39,644 nt of DNA from Clostridia bacterium (GCA_030445865.1 JASUSV010000012.1:1-39644), one strand, 5' to 3'; positions 8,486 through 17,876 are shown, counted from the first letter of the stretch. Notes: generated by a model from the letters alone, not told the origin. Translations and numbers: made by a program.

Positions 8486-10807
8486 CTACCCGCATTTATT
8501 AAACCCGCAGCGGCAGCTTACGCAGCCTTCCTGGAAGTGAAGTTGAGAGCCGCATTCCGGGCATATTCCCTGCTTTATCAATATGGCTTCTTCTACGCTG
8601 TCTTGTGCCGGAACCCGGATAATTCTATCATTTTCGTGGGTTGCCGAAATTTCCTGTAAAGTAGACCATGCCGAATCTAAAGCTGTCCTGGTTAATTCTG
8701 TAAAATCAGACTGGGACGTTAAACCTTTGGCATTCCATGCTTTTAATTCTTGGGCCAGGACCCGCCCGATAATATCGGGACAGGATTTACCTATAATGGT
8801 CTTATCCGTAGCCCGGCGGCGGAGATAGTTGGGGCAACTCACCGAAGTAAGTTGGTCGATTATAGCTTCCGGGGCAATATTGGCCCGCAGAGCGAGGGAG
8901 ATTAGGCGGCTTACGCCTTCGGTAAAACCGCTGCATCCCCCCGAAGAACCGGTGGTGATAAAAGTTTCAATTAGACCTTCCTGGTCGTAGTTGACGGTAA
9001 TATACATTTTGCCGCAACCCGTTTTCACTTGTTCGGTTACCCCTATGGTGCGCTTGGGGCGCGGCCGCGGGTAGATTTTACTTTTTTTAGCCGTTTCCTT
9101 AGGCCGGGCGCCAGTTACTAAAACTTCTTTTTCTCGGCTGCCGGTGCGGTATACGGTAACGCCCTTGCACCCCAGTTCGTAGGCTAAGAGATAAACCTTC
9201 CGGACATCATCGGGAGTGGCTTCGGGAGGGAAATTCACCGTTTTGGATACGGCGTTATCGGTAAAAGCCTGAAAAGCTGCCTGCATGCGGACGTGCCATT
9301 CAGGCGCTATTTCCAGGGCGGTAACAAAGACACGGCGGATTTCCTCAGGGAGCTGGCTGATTTCCTTGACTTTCTTGCCGGCTGCTATGTCGTCTATAAT
9401 CCGCCTGGCTTCTGCCGGCTCAAAGTTGGCTTGAACATAGGAGGCAAAAACGGGATTAACTTCCGTCAAGCTCTCGCCCTCGAGAACATTCTTGGTATAG
9501 GCGAGGGAAAATACTGGTTCGATACCGGAACTAGTGTTGGCGATCATGCTGATAGTGCCGGTAGGGGCAATAGTGGTGCAGGTGGCATTACGGCGTTTGC
9601 TGCCACGATAAATGCTCTTCTCGATATTGGGGAAGCTGCCCCGCTCTTCTGCTAGGGCTTCGGATGCCTTGGCAGCTTTTTTCTGGATAAAGGACATTAT
9701 CTGGCGTGCTAGTTCAACTGCTGCTTCCGAATCGTAAGGTATGAACAGCTTAAAGAGCATGTCGGCCCAACCCATAACCCCTAGGCCTATCTTTCGATTA
9801 CCCCGAACCATAGCGGTAATCTTATCGATGGGAAACCGGTTGATTTCAATTACATTATCTAAAAACCGCACCGACCAGTAAACAACTTCGGCCAGCTTGT
9901 CCCAGAGAATATTGCCTTTATCCACCATATTGGCCAGGTTGATAGATCCAAGGTTGCAGGCTTCATAGGGCAGCAGCGGCTGTTCGCCACAAGGATTGGT
10001 GGCCTCGATCTCCCCTAGTTCCGGCGTGGGGTTGTCCTCATTTAAACGGTCCAGGAAAATGATTCCCGGCTCGCCGTTGGCCCAGGCATGGGCTACGATT
10101 TCTTCGAATACCTCCCGCGCTTTAACTTTCTGGTAAACCTGGCCTCCAAATTTCAATTCGTAATAATCATCCTGGGCGAGAGCTTCCATAAATTCTTTAG
10201 TTAAAGCTACAGATATATTAAAGTTGGTAAGTTCGTTGTTATTTTCTTTACAGGAGATAAATTCCAGGATGTCCGGGTGATCCACCCGTAAAATGCCCAT
10301 ATTGGCTCCCCGCCGGGTTCCCCCTTGTTTGATGGCTTCGGTGGCAGCATTAAAGACCTTCATAAAAGAGACCGGGCCGGAGGCTACGCCTCCTGTAGAC
10401 CGCACTTCGCTGTTCTTAGGCCGCAGGCGGGAAAACGAAAAGCCGGTGCCGCCTCCGCTCTTATGGATCAGAGCAGCTTCTTTGACGGCCGTAAAGATAG
10501 CTTCCATGCTGTCCTCGACCGGCAGGACAAAGCAGGCCGATAACTGGCCCAGCTCGCGGCCGGCGTTCATAAGCGTGGGGCTGTTGGGTAGGAAGTCCCA
10601 GGAAGTCATCAGGTCGTAATAGCGTTGCTCAAAAGATGCCCTTTCATCCTCGGTCAATTCTGGCTTAAAAATTTTTTCGGCCCCGGCGACGGCTTTTGCC
10701 ACCCGGCGGAACATTTCTTCAGGAGTTTCAACGGGCTTCCCTTTTTCTTTACGAAGGTAGCGTTTTTCTAAGATAATGCGGGCATTTCTGGTTAAATTTA
10801 GACTCAT
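8486..10807 (-). CDS. nrdJ: Adenosylcobalamin-dependent (class II) ribonucleotide reductase
   Basis: This 773-aa enzyme reduces ribonucleotides to deoxyribonucleotides using a B12-generated thiyl radical, without needing oxygen. In order it has an ATP-cone-like/N-terminal helical region, LSACFVLPVEDSMEAI (substrate-site Cys), GTGFSFSRLRPK, EATNPCGEQPLLPYEACNLGSINL (active-site Cys), CTTIAPTGTISMIANTSSGIEP, and a C-terminal Cys-rich tail CPECGSQLHFQEGCVSCRCG that holds the redox and zinc cysteines. The preferred start is ATG 10807 because AAAGGAG precedes MSLNLTRNARIIL by 9 bp; a longer frame to 10864 lacks such a site. The histidine kinase stop lies 56 bp upstream. I see no cobalamin riboswitch here. 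Confidence 0.96.
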   Translation of the reverse strand: MSLNLTRNARIILEKRYLRKEKGKPVETPEEMFRRVAKAVAGAEKIFKPELTEDERASFEQRYYDLMTSWDFLPNSPTLMNAGRELGQLSACFVLPVEDSMEAIFTAVKEAALIHKSGGGTGFSFSRLRPKNSEVRSTGGVASGPVSFMKVFNAATEAIKQGGTRRGANMGILRVDHPDILEFISCKENNNELTNFNISVALTKEFMEALAQDDYYELKFGGQVYQKVKAREVFEEIVAHAWANGEPGIIFLDRLNEDNPTPELGEIEATNPCGEQPLLPYEACNLGSINLANMVDKGNILWDKLAEVVYWSVRFLDNVIEINRFPIDKITAMVRGNRKIGLGVMGWADMLFKLFIPYDSEAAVELARQIMSFIQKKAAKASEALAEERGSFPNIEKSIYRGSKRRNATCTTIAPTGTISMIANTSSGIEPVFSLAYTKNVLEGESLTEVNPVFASYVQANFEPAEARRIIDDIAAGKKVKEISQLPEEIRRVFVTALEIAPEWHVRMQAAFQAFTDNAVSKTVNFPPEATPDDVRKVYLLAYELGCKGVTVYRTGSREKEVLVTGARPKETAKKSKIYPRPRPKRTIGVTEQVKTGCGKMYITVNYDQEGLIETFITTGSSGGCSGFTEGVSRLISLALRANIAPEAIIDQLTSVSCPNYLRRRATDKTIIGKSCPDIIGRVLAQELKAWNAKGLTSQSDFTELTRTALDSAWSTLQEISATHENDRIIRVPAQDSVEEAILIKQGICPECGSQLHFQEGCVSCRCGFNKCG

Positions 10808-10863
10808 AAGCCGACTCCTTTTGAAAAAATTGGATCTATACACAACTTTATCCACATTTTCCA

Positions 10864-11568
10864 CTAAGGTAGAGGCAAATAAATGTTAAAAGTCGTACCT
10901 TGCCCCGCTTCGGTATGGACTACGATTTTCCCTCCATGTTCCTCTATAATCTGCAGGCTTATCGTGAGGCCCAGGCCGGTACCTGTGGGTTTGGTAGTAA
11001 AAAAAGGTTCGAAAATATGAGGGAGGATATTCTTGTCGATGCCCGGTCCGTTATCCCGGATGCTAATCAGTATTGATCTGCCGGTTTCATCCAGGCGACA
11101 GGTTACGACCACCTGGCCACCTGGGCCGGCAGCCTGGATAGCGTTGATTAAAATGTTTAAAACTACCTGCTTTATTTGGACCGTATCGAGAAAAAGTAAC
11201 GGCAAATTATTATAAAGGTTGCGCTGCAAGGTTACTTCGTTCATGAGGGCTTCTTGTTCGGCGAGTAGAAGAGCTTCCTCAAGCAGCTGGGTGATATTTA
11301 CAATTTTTAGCTGCGGCTGAGAAGGCTTGGCCAGCGAGAGGAATTCCCTAAGGATTTCATTGATTTTGTCGAGTTCATTGAACATGATGGCAAAGTATTC
11401 TTGTTCAATAGCTTCAGGTTCAAATTTCCCTTGGAGGAGCTGAAGAAAGCCCCGGATAGAAGTCAAGGGATTGCGAATCTCATGGGCCATACTGGCTGCC
11501 AGTTCGCCTATCATAGCCAGTTTTTCGGTGATATAACATCTGTTTTCCTCGGGGAGAAAAGTAGCCAT
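10864..11568 (-). CDS. Soluble orphan sensor histidine kinase
   Basis: The 234-aa product is almost only the kinase core. A HisKA domain carries the H-box LAASMAHEIRNPLTSIRGFLQLL (phospho-His near residue 30). The HATPase domain has the N-box LNILINAIQAAG near 135, G1 DNGPGIDKN near 172, the F-box FEPFFTTK and G2 TGTGLGLTI near 197. It resembles the catalytic part of KinA/NtrB-type kinases. There are no membrane helices and only about 12 residues before the dimerisation helix, so any signal must come from a partner or the cytoplasm. No response regulator is nearby. ATG at 11568 with GGGGAG close upstream; it lies 29 bp after the UPF0182 gene. Confidence 0.93.
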   Translation of the reverse strand: MATFLPEENRCYITEKLAMIGELAASMAHEIRNPLTSIRGFLQLLQGKFEPEAIEQEYFAIMFNELDKINEILREFLSLAKPSQPQLKIVNITQLLEEALLLAEQEALMNEVTLQRNLYNNLPLLFLDTVQIKQVVLNILINAIQAAGPGGQVVVTCRLDETGRSILISIRDNGPGIDKNILPHIFEPFFTTKPTGTGLGLTISLQIIEEHGGKIVVHTEAGQGTTFNIYLPLP

Positions 11569-11597
11569 TCGCTCCCCAGCACTCCTTTTTATGGTTT

Positions 11598-14333
11598 TTA
11601 ACCGGGCGGCAAAAGCTGTTTCATTTTTTGCAGCACTTGCCGGAGTTCATCCAGACTACGGCCATAACCGGCCCAATCCCCCGCCTTCTGGCGTTCCAAT
11701 GCCTCGTTATATAAACGGTTGGCCGCTTCTATTAAATCCGCTAGACCGGCAGCCGGGGGGACGCTTGCGGGACCGGGAGTTTGCGCGACCGGCCGGGCTT
11801 GTGCCCCTCCAAGCACGGCTTGCAGAGCCTGATCCAAGGTTTCGGCCATAGCCAGGCGCTCCCCGTGAGCCACGATCACCCGGCGCAGCTCGGGTAATTT
11901 GCTCTCCTGGGCTTGAAGGAATATGGGTTCAACATAGATGAGCGAATCTTCAACCGGCAGCACCAGGAGATTGCCGCGGATTACCTGCGATCCCCGCTGG
12001 TCCCACAAAGTCAACTGCTGAGATATCTGGGCATCCTGGTCGATGCGGGCTTCAATCTGCATGGGGCCGTAAATGGCGCGATCTTTAGGAAAAGTAAAGA
12101 GAATAAGCTCCCCGTAATTAGGGGGATCATTCCTGGCTGCCAGCCAGGAGATCATGTTTACCTTGCGGGCCGGTGTAAAAGGTAGCATAAGGACAAATTC
12201 CGGTTTTTGTTCACCGGGAAGGCGGAGCAGTGTGTAATAAGGCTCCATAGTTACTCGCTTGTTCCCGGAAATTTCTTCCGGGATACTCCAAAAATCTTCT
12301 TTATTGTAAAAGAGCATGGGATTTTCCATATGATAATTTGTTAGCATTTTGGCTTGAGTTAAAAAAAGTTCTTCCGGGTAACGCAAATGTAATCTTAGGC
12401 TTGCCGGCATCTCCTCCAGGGGTTTAAAAATACCGGGGAAAATTTTTTGCAGGGTTAAGGCCAGCGGATCCCCGGGATCGGCGAGGTAAAAGTCCATACT
12501 GCCGTTATAGGCATCGATGACCACTTTAACGGCATTGCGAAGGTAGTTATAGCCTTCAGGTGCGGGTTCGGAGTAAGGATACATATTGGTTGTGGTATAG
12601 GCATCCTGGATCCAGAACAGGCGACCGTCGGCAACTACCAGGTAGGGATCGCGGTCGTAACGGAGCAAAGGCATGGCCTTGCGTACGCGCTGATGAATAT
12701 TGCGGTTATAAAGGATGCGGCTTTTAGTATCGACTTCGCCGCTTATAAACAGGCGGTAATCGCTGAAATAAAAAGCAAAGATAACCCGCCGCCAGAGGTT
12801 GTTTAGGGCTACGCCCCCGCTGCCGTTATATCGAGTCTCGACAAAATCTTCATCCCCGGAGGAAGGATAGTCAAACTCTGCGATCTTGCTATTTACGATG
12901 ATGTAATCATCGGTCAGTTCGCCAAAATAGATTTGGGGCGATTTAACCGGCAGATCCGCCGGGCTTTTTATGGGTAAGTCGCCGATTAAAAACTCCGGCT
13001 GGCCGGCAGCCGTTACGGCGTTGGCCGGGCTCATGGCCAGGCCGTAGCCGTGGGTATACCTTAGCTTTTTGTTAATCCAGTTTTTAGCCCTGTCGGGCAA
13101 CTTATTTACATCTAACTCCCGTGCTGAAAGCATTACCTGCCGATAGGTTCCGTTTATATTATAGCGATCTATGTCTATATCTTTAAACCGGTAGTAAGGT
13201 CGTATTTCCTGTAACTGGCTGTAAGTTTGCTGTAAAGGCCGGTAATCCCAGAGGCGGATGTTTTCTAAAGTAGCGCGGTTGGCCGCCAGCTTTTCGGGCG
13301 TAAGGTTGGCTGCGGCCGGGAAAGACCTTTCGCTAATTTTATCGAGCCCGTAGGCCTTTCTGGTAAAAGCAATATTATACTTTAAATAAGGTTCTTCCCG
13401 CGAAAACTCGTTGGGCTCTACCTGGAATTTTTGTACGGCCAGAGGATAGACTACGGCCAGGAGGAAGTAGGTTGAAGCTAGCAAGATGACGCTTCCGAAG
13501 ACAAGTCTTAAATTGCGCCGGAAAGCATTAATTAAGATTAGGGCGGCGCAAAGTAGAGAGATAAACGCCAGGATATTATAGGCGGGCAACTGAGCATGAA
13601 CGTCGGTATAACCGGCTCCAAAAACAACACCCCTTGGCGAAAGCACCAGGTTAAAGGCCCGCAGGCGGAATCCCCAGCCCTGAAGGGCAAAGAACAGGGC
13701 TACCAGGATTGAAAAGTGGACCTGGGGCCGGGTAAAGCGCCCCCGGCGCAGGCCTAGTAAAGAGGCAGGCTGGAAAATAAGATAGATTAACCCGGTGACC
13801 AGAGCTGCGCCTAGCAGGGCTACGAGCAACAAACTGTAAATATAATGCCAGAAGGGCAGTTCGAAGACAAAAAATCCGATGTCTTTTCCAAAGAGGGGGT
13901 CTACCTGACCAAAAGCCGTACGGCGAAAGTATTGCTGTACCAGGTACCATTTTCCCGAAGCCATAGGGGCGAAAAACAGGGCTGCTAAAAAGCTTACAAG
14001 TAAAAAAAATAAATTAAGGCGCCTTCTGGTGACAAAACGCTCCACGAGGTATTCTTTAAGCGTCCGCGTCTCATGGTGGTAGGCTTCTCGATCGGGGATT
14101 ATGGCCGGCCGGGTAAAAAGGAGATTTAACAAAAAAAAGGCGAAAAAGAAAAGAAATACTGCTACCCTTAAACCCCAGTTAGAAACAAGCATGGTCAAAA
14201 ACACCGGGCGCAGGCCAACTTCTCCAAACCAGTACCAGTCGGCGTAAAAACTTGAGCCCAGGTAGGCCAGGCCTAAACCGCCGATTAGGAAGACTAAAAT
14301 GAGGCGGCGAATTTTATTCCAGGTTTGACTCAC
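11598..14333 (-). CDS. UPF0182 family membrane protein
   Basis: This 911-aa protein matches UPF0182 (COG1615), found in Actinobacteria, Cyanobacteria and Clostridia, of unknown function. About seven transmembrane helices lie in the first 320 residues, with the signature FYADWYWFGEVGLRPVF near 29-45. A large, probably extracytoplasmic region includes LWDYRPLQQTYSQLQEIRPYYRF, YGLAMSPANAVTAAGQPEFLIGDLP and QDAYTTTNMYPYSEP. A Pro/Ala-rich linker and a short helical tail close the protein. The GTG start at 14333 follows AGGAGG by about 8 bp. The 5' end overlaps the SGNH gene by 20 bp, so the two are coupled. Confidence 0.93.
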   Translation of the reverse strand: MSQTWNKIRRLILVFLIGGLGLAYLGSSFYADWYWFGEVGLRPVFLTMLVSNWGLRVAVFLFFFAFFLLNLLFTRPAIIPDREAYHHETRTLKEYLVERFVTRRRLNLFFLLVSFLAALFFAPMASGKWYLVQQYFRRTAFGQVDPLFGKDIGFFVFELPFWHYIYSLLLVALLGAALVTGLIYLIFQPASLLGLRRGRFTRPQVHFSILVALFFALQGWGFRLRAFNLVLSPRGVVFGAGYTDVHAQLPAYNILAFISLLCAALILINAFRRNLRLVFGSVILLASTYFLLAVVYPLAVQKFQVEPNEFSREEPYLKYNIAFTRKAYGLDKISERSFPAAANLTPEKLAANRATLENIRLWDYRPLQQTYSQLQEIRPYYRFKDIDIDRYNINGTYRQVMLSARELDVNKLPDRAKNWINKKLRYTHGYGLAMSPANAVTAAGQPEFLIGDLPIKSPADLPVKSPQIYFGELTDDYIIVNSKIAEFDYPSSGDEDFVETRYNGSGGVALNNLWRRVIFAFYFSDYRLFISGEVDTKSRILYNRNIHQRVRKAMPLLRYDRDPYLVVADGRLFWIQDAYTTTNMYPYSEPAPEGYNYLRNAVKVVIDAYNGSMDFYLADPGDPLALTLQKIFPGIFKPLEEMPASLRLHLRYPEELFLTQAKMLTNYHMENPMLFYNKEDFWSIPEEISGNKRVTMEPYYTLLRLPGEQKPEFVLMLPFTPARKVNMISWLAARNDPPNYGELILFTFPKDRAIYGPMQIEARIDQDAQISQQLTLWDQRGSQVIRGNLLVLPVEDSLIYVEPIFLQAQESKLPELRRVIVAHGERLAMAETLDQALQAVLGGAQARPVAQTPGPASVPPAAGLADLIEAANRLYNEALERQKAGDWAGYGRSLDELRQVLQKMKQLLPPG

Positions 14334-14898
14334 TTATTAACCTCCTCCAGAAGTTGGCGGCAGCCTGCCCCATTACCCGGTAACCTAACTCAGAAGGATG
14401 CACTTCGTCGCAATAATATTTCCGCTTGGGTCGCCCCGTTTCCTGATCTAAAAGTGTTTGATAAAAATCAAGCAGGGGGAAATTATGCCGCAAAGAATAC
14501 TCTTCTAACCAGTTGCGCCAAGGGCGCAGTTTTTCTTCAAAAGGGGCGTCTTCGGCTGGGATAGGCAAGGCCAGGATGGCCCTTATTTTCTCCTGGGAAC
14601 AAATATCCAGCATGGCCTCCAGGTCGCCGGCCATTTCTTTCAGGCTCCTGCCCGCGGCCACATCATTAGTGCCGCCCATGATGATGGTATGAGTAGGATT
14701 TAAAGGAATAACCGAGCGCGAAAAACGCCGGCGCATATCTGCCAGGGTATCCCCGTTAATGCCGCGGTTAAAAAAGCGATCCTCGAATTCCTGGTTCAAA
14801 TAAGCAACCCAAGAATAGCGCGGGCCCAAAGGGTAACCCCATGTTATGCTGTCGCCCAAACAGGCGATGCGCCTTATGCCGGCGGTCACTTCCCCCAC
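14314..14898 (-). CDS. SGNH/GDSL-family hydrolase
   Basis: The 194-aa protein has the four SGNH blocks: block I CLGDSITWG (catalytic Ser near residue 17), block II with the Gly in NRGINGDTLADMRRRF, block III MGGTNDVAAG (Asn near 77) and block V DEVHPSELGYRVMG (Asp/His near 168-171). Family members are esterases, lipases or acyl hydrolases; the substrate is unknown. No signal peptide is visible, so it is probably cytoplasmic. The start is uncertain: GTG 14898 is the longest, but GTG 14889 is nearer to a G-rich site. It follows ddl by 31 bp and overlaps UPF0182. Confidence 0.88.
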   Translation of the reverse strand: MGEVTAGIRRIACLGDSITWGYPLGPRYSWVAYLNQEFEDRFFNRGINGDTLADMRRRFSRSVIPLNPTHTIIMGGTNDVAAGRSLKEMAGDLEAMLDICSQEKIRAILALPIPAEDAPFEEKLRPWRNWLEEYSLRHNFPLLDFYQTLLDQETGRPKRKYYCDEVHPSELGYRVMGQAAANFWRRLISESNLE

Positions 14899-14929
14899 CC
14901 CAATCTATTATCATTCGCTAAACTTTCGC

Positions 14930-15883
14930 CTATTCCTTCCTTAGGTTTCTAAAATCCTCCAGGGCCAGGGAAATAATCTTTTCGACCAGATCGGCAAACC
15001 CCATCCCAGCCGCTCTGGCGGCATCGGGGAAAAGGCTGACTTCTGTTAAACCGGGGACGGTATTAACTTCTAATACTTTTGGCTTTTGACCATCTTCAAC
15101 GATAAAGTCTATACGGGCAAAACCCCTGCAACCCAGGGTTTTATAGGTCCTTAAGGCCAGATCTCGGATTTCTTTTTGAACCTTTTCCGGCAAGCGCGGC
15201 GGAATAAGGTGTTCACTTAACCCGGCGGTATATTTAGCCTGGTAATCATAAAAACCGGTACGGGAGATTATTTCGATTAACGGCAGGACAACAGGATCGT
15301 CATTGCCGAGGACGGCGGCGGTAATTTCCGGTCCCGGAACAAATCTTTCAGCTAAAATGCGGGAATCATATTGTAAGGCTGCTTCGATGGCTTCCGGCAA
15401 TTTGCCTTCTTCCCTGACAATATAGGTGCCTATAGTCGATCCCTGGGTCGGAGCTTTAATTACTGCAGGCAGGCCAGTTTCTTCTATAATTTGGGCCGCT
15501 ACTTTGACCGGGGTAAGATCGCGGATTTCCTGGGCCCCGAAAACCATAAATTCGGGCGTCGGTATATCGGTAGCCAAAAAAATACGCTTGCTGGCGATTT
15601 TATCCATGGCCAGGGCGCTGGCCAAAACGCGGCTGCCAGTGTAGGGCAACCCCAAAATTTCTAATAAACCCTGGATGGTGCCATCCTCCCCCGGTTTGCC
15701 GTGGGCGGCAATAAAGACCACTTCGGGCCGAAAAGACTGAAGTTCGGCCGCTATACGGTCGCTAATTTCCAACTTTTTAACTTCGTGGTTCCTGATAGAA
15801 AGCGCCTGGTATACGGCTTCTCCGCTGCGTAAAGATACTTCTCGTTCGGCAGAAGGCCCGCCCATCAATACGGCGATCTTCAT
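14930..15883 (-). CDS. ddl: D-alanine--D-alanine ligase
   Basis: The 317-aa ATP-grasp enzyme joins two D-Ala for peptidoglycan precursors. Visible motifs are MKIAVLMGGPSAEREVSLRSGEAV (N-terminal), HGKPGEDGTIQGLLEILGLPYTGS near 60-85, ALAMDKIASKRIF near 89, AVIKAPTQGSTIGT near 138, YDYQAKYT near 217 and RGFARIDFIVEDGQKPKVLEVNTVPGLTEVS near 258-285, including the metal-binding Glu/Asn. ATG at 15883 with GGGGGT about 10 bp upstream. It is probably the first gene of the leftward series through SGNH and UPF0182. Confidence 0.96.
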   Translation of the reverse strand: MKIAVLMGGPSAEREVSLRSGEAVYQALSIRNHEVKKLEISDRIAAELQSFRPEVVFIAAHGKPGEDGTIQGLLEILGLPYTGSRVLASALAMDKIASKRIFLATDIPTPEFMVFGAQEIRDLTPVKVAAQIIEETGLPAVIKAPTQGSTIGTYIVREEGKLPEAIEAALQYDSRILAERFVPGPEITAAVLGNDDPVVLPLIEIISRTGFYDYQAKYTAGLSEHLIPPRLPEKVQKEIRDLALRTYKTLGCRGFARIDFIVEDGQKPKVLEVNTVPGLTEVSLFPDAARAAGMGFADLVEKIISLALEDFRNLRKE

Positions 15884-15971
15884 TAGTTTTAAGTTTACCC
15901 CCTTATATGATTGAGATTATGCCGGGTTAATTAATTATATTTTTTATTTTCCTTGATTGCGAAGAAAATTT

Positions 15972-17357
15972 TTAATGTATTTTTCCCCTCGCTAAAGATG
16001 CGAAAATGCCCCCTACAGAAAGAGCGCCAAAAGTCAAGAAAGCGGCATGCATACCCTTTGTTAAAAAGGGGGTCGCTGCCGGAGTTATTTTCATGCCTCT
16101 AAAGTAAAAAGAAAAAATTATGGCCACTATGGCCATACTAAAGGCCTGTCCCAGAAGACGCATGGTACCCAGGGTAGAAGAGGCAATGCCATAATGAGCT
16201 TTAGATACCGAACTCATGACTGCATTGGTATTGGGCGAAGCAAAAAGGCTAAAACCTAACCCAAGCAATACCAGATTTCCTATTACCAGGTTTATGGGAG
16301 AGCTAGGGGTTACCAGGGCGAAGACGAATAATCCGAGAGAGGTAAGGGCCATACCGGCTGAAGATATTATGCGAGGTTCGATTTTATCTGATAAACGCCC
16401 TGCCAGGGGCGAGAGAAAAACTTGGACTAACGGCTGGGTGAGAAGTATTAACCCGGCTGTTTGGGGGTTCAACCCTTTTACTACCTGAAGATAAAGGGAA
16501 ATAAGGAAGCTAACAGCAAAGGTAGCGCTATAATTAATTAAAGCGGCCAGGTTGGAAAACGCAAAGGCGGTATTGGAGCTGAAGAGCCGTACATTAAGTA
16601 AGGGAAACCGGGTTGAATTTTCGTGTAAGATAAATACCAATAACCCAATTATGCCTAAGAGAAGAAACCATTTATTTTGGGCCCCCAGGGAGAAGGTTGA
16701 AGACCCATAAATTAAGGCCACCAAGCTTAAAATGGAAAGAGCGGAGCCGGGTAAGTCGAATTTTTCCCCTTTTGCTCCCACCCATTCTCCTTCCAGCTTG
16801 GTAAAGGCGATGATCATGGTGATAAGCCCTACCAAGGCGTTTACGCCAAAAAGAGACCGCCAGCCCAAGTAATGAGTGAGGATGCCGCCGAGAAAAGGAC
16901 CAGTAGACAAACCTGCATATACGGCCGCAGCATTAATACCCAGCACCCTTCCCCGCTCCTTTGCCGGATAGGCGGACGTAAGGATGGCCACCGCCGTCCC
17001 GAAGATCATGGAGCAACTAATTCCGTGGAGGGCCCGCATGAGAATTAAAAAAGGTAAGGAAGGACTCGCAGCAGATAATAAGGAAAAAAGAGTATAACTT
17101 GCTATGCCGGTTAGAAAGATTCTTTTTCGGCCATAAAGGTCGGCAAGCCGCCCGATGGGAAGGAGGAAGGCGGCGGAGGTTAAAAGGAAGGCGGTGACCA
17201 CCCAATTGAGGGTAAGGGCCTCGGCCTGAAATTCGGCACCTATAGCAGGGATGGCTAAATTTATGGAACTGCCCATAAAAGGGGTTAAAAAAGAAGCCAG
17301 GGTAGCTGCCAGCAAGGTATAACGGGGTTCCGCCTGAGCCTGTACATTTCTTTTCAT
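15972..17357 (-). CDS. DHA2-type MFS drug-efflux transporter
   Basis: The 461-aa protein has 13-14 membrane helices of the EmrB/QacA (DHA2) group of proton-driven exporters. Key segments are FLTPFMGSSINLAIPAIGAEF near residue 26, WVVTAFLLTSAAFLLPIGRLADLYGRKRIF (motif A) near 47-76, and GPFLGGILTHYLGWRSLFGVN (motif C-like) near 150. The start at 17357 is preferred because AAGGAG lies 10 bp upstream; a longer frame to 17381 would run through that site. No regulator gene is adjacent. The substrate is unknown. Confidence 0.9.
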   Translation of the reverse strand: MKRNVQAQAEPRYTLLAATLASFLTPFMGSSINLAIPAIGAEFQAEALTLNWVVTAFLLTSAAFLLPIGRLADLYGRKRIFLTGIASYTLFSLLSAASPSLPFLILMRALHGISCSMIFGTAVAILTSAYPAKERGRVLGINAAAVYAGLSTGPFLGGILTHYLGWRSLFGVNALVGLITMIIAFTKLEGEWVGAKGEKFDLPGSALSILSLVALIYGSSTFSLGAQNKWFLLLGIIGLLVFILHENSTRFPLLNVRLFSSNTAFAFSNLAALINYSATFAVSFLISLYLQVVKGLNPQTAGLILLTQPLVQVFLSPLAGRLSDKIEPRIISSAGMALTSLGLFVFALVTPSSPINLVIGNLVLLGLGFSLFASPNTNAVMSSVSKAHYGIASSTLGTMRLLGQAFSMAIVAIIFSFYFRGMKITPAATPFLTKGMHAAFLTFGALSVGGIFASLARGKIH

Positions 17358-17417
17358 TCTTCTTGATCTCCTTTTTAACAAAAGATAGCCGGACTGCAGA
17401 TTGATTATATTTTATAT

Positions 17418-17507
17418 TATATACCAAAAAGGAAAGCCAACTGTAAACAAGTGGGGGATAATGAAACCCCCATACTGGAGTAAAATCATCCGTAACTTTG
17501 GTATATA
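17418..17507. promoter_or_regulatory. Inverted 11-bp repeats upstream of the MFS exporter
   Basis: TATATACCAAA (17418-17428) and its exact inverse TTTGGTATATA (17497-17507) flank the presumed promoter region of the exporter (a minus-strand TTTACA and TATATA 18 bp apart lie here). They could be operator half-sites. The TATATACC copy overlaps the -10 region. Confidence 0.35.
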
Positions 17508-17585
17508 CCTCAATAAGGTATGCAACCCCCTCCCCTGACCGTAAATGGCCTACTAGCCTTATATATCGAGGGGAATGCGGAAGAT

Positions 17586-17681
17586 AAAAAAAGAAGCCCC
17601 CGAAGATCAGAACGGCTTCTGAGGCATATAGACCAAGATTAAATAAAGCCTGGTTGTCCTTAATGGTTCTATCGGTCTATA
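17586..17681 (-). ncRNA. Possible small RNA ending in a terminator
   Basis: On the minus strand an 8-bp inverted repeat (TATAGACC, 17674-17681 with 17627-17634) is followed by a 7-bp stem AGAAGCC/GGCTTCT (17614-17620 with 17592-17598) and a run of seven T's (17585-17591 region). The last part is a good rho-independent terminator, yet no gene lies upstream on that strand before the tRNA-Trp promoter. A small RNA of roughly 100 nt would explain it. No clear promoter was found. Confidence 0.35.
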
Positions 17682-17748
17682 AAAAAGAGTTTTTTCTTGG
17701 TTATTTGCCTACAGTGTGCCTTTATGCTATCCTATTTCGCCTCATATC

Positions 17749-17778
17749 TTGACGGAGTAAACCATTAATGATTATAAT
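17749..17778 (+). promoter_or_regulatory. Promoter of tRNA-Trp
   Basis: TTGACG (17749-17754), an 18-bp spacer and a perfect TATAAT (17773-17778) precede the tRNA by 13 bp. Confidence 0.8.
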
Positions 17779-17791
17779 ATGTTTAGAGCTT

Positions 17792-17867
17792 AGGGGTGTA
17801 GCTCAAGTGGTAGAGTAGCGGTCTCCAAAACCGTTGGTTGCGGGTTCGAGTCCTGCCACCCCTGCCA
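17792..17867 (+). tRNA. tRNA-Trp (anticodon CCA), integration target
   Basis: The 76-nt cloverleaf has acceptor AGGGGTG/CACCCCT, anticodon loop CTCCAAA giving CCA (Trp), a T-arm with TTCGAGT, discriminator G and an encoded CCA. From the anticodon loop onward it is identical to 35657-35701. The mobile element therefore entered in this gene and rebuilt its 3' half from element DNA, leaving the tRNA intact. Confidence 0.97.
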
Positions 17868-17876
17868 GAAAAGCTA
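17823..17876. repeat. att direct repeat, tRNA side (attL)
   Basis: A 54-bp sequence from the anticodon loop of tRNA-Trp to 9 bp past the encoded CCA, identical to 35657-35710. Identity begins exactly at the anticodon loop, a common crossover place for tyrosine integrases that use tRNA genes. Confidence 0.95.

Noticed and set aside
10808..10864. Longer N-terminus of the ribonucleotide reductase
   Set aside because: The Shine-Dalgarno before 10807 would be inside the coding sequence, and the extra residues do not look like the family.
10865..14930. Cobalamin riboswitch for the B12-dependent reductase
   Set aside because: No B12-box-like conserved stretch was seen upstream of nrdJ or its presumed operon start.
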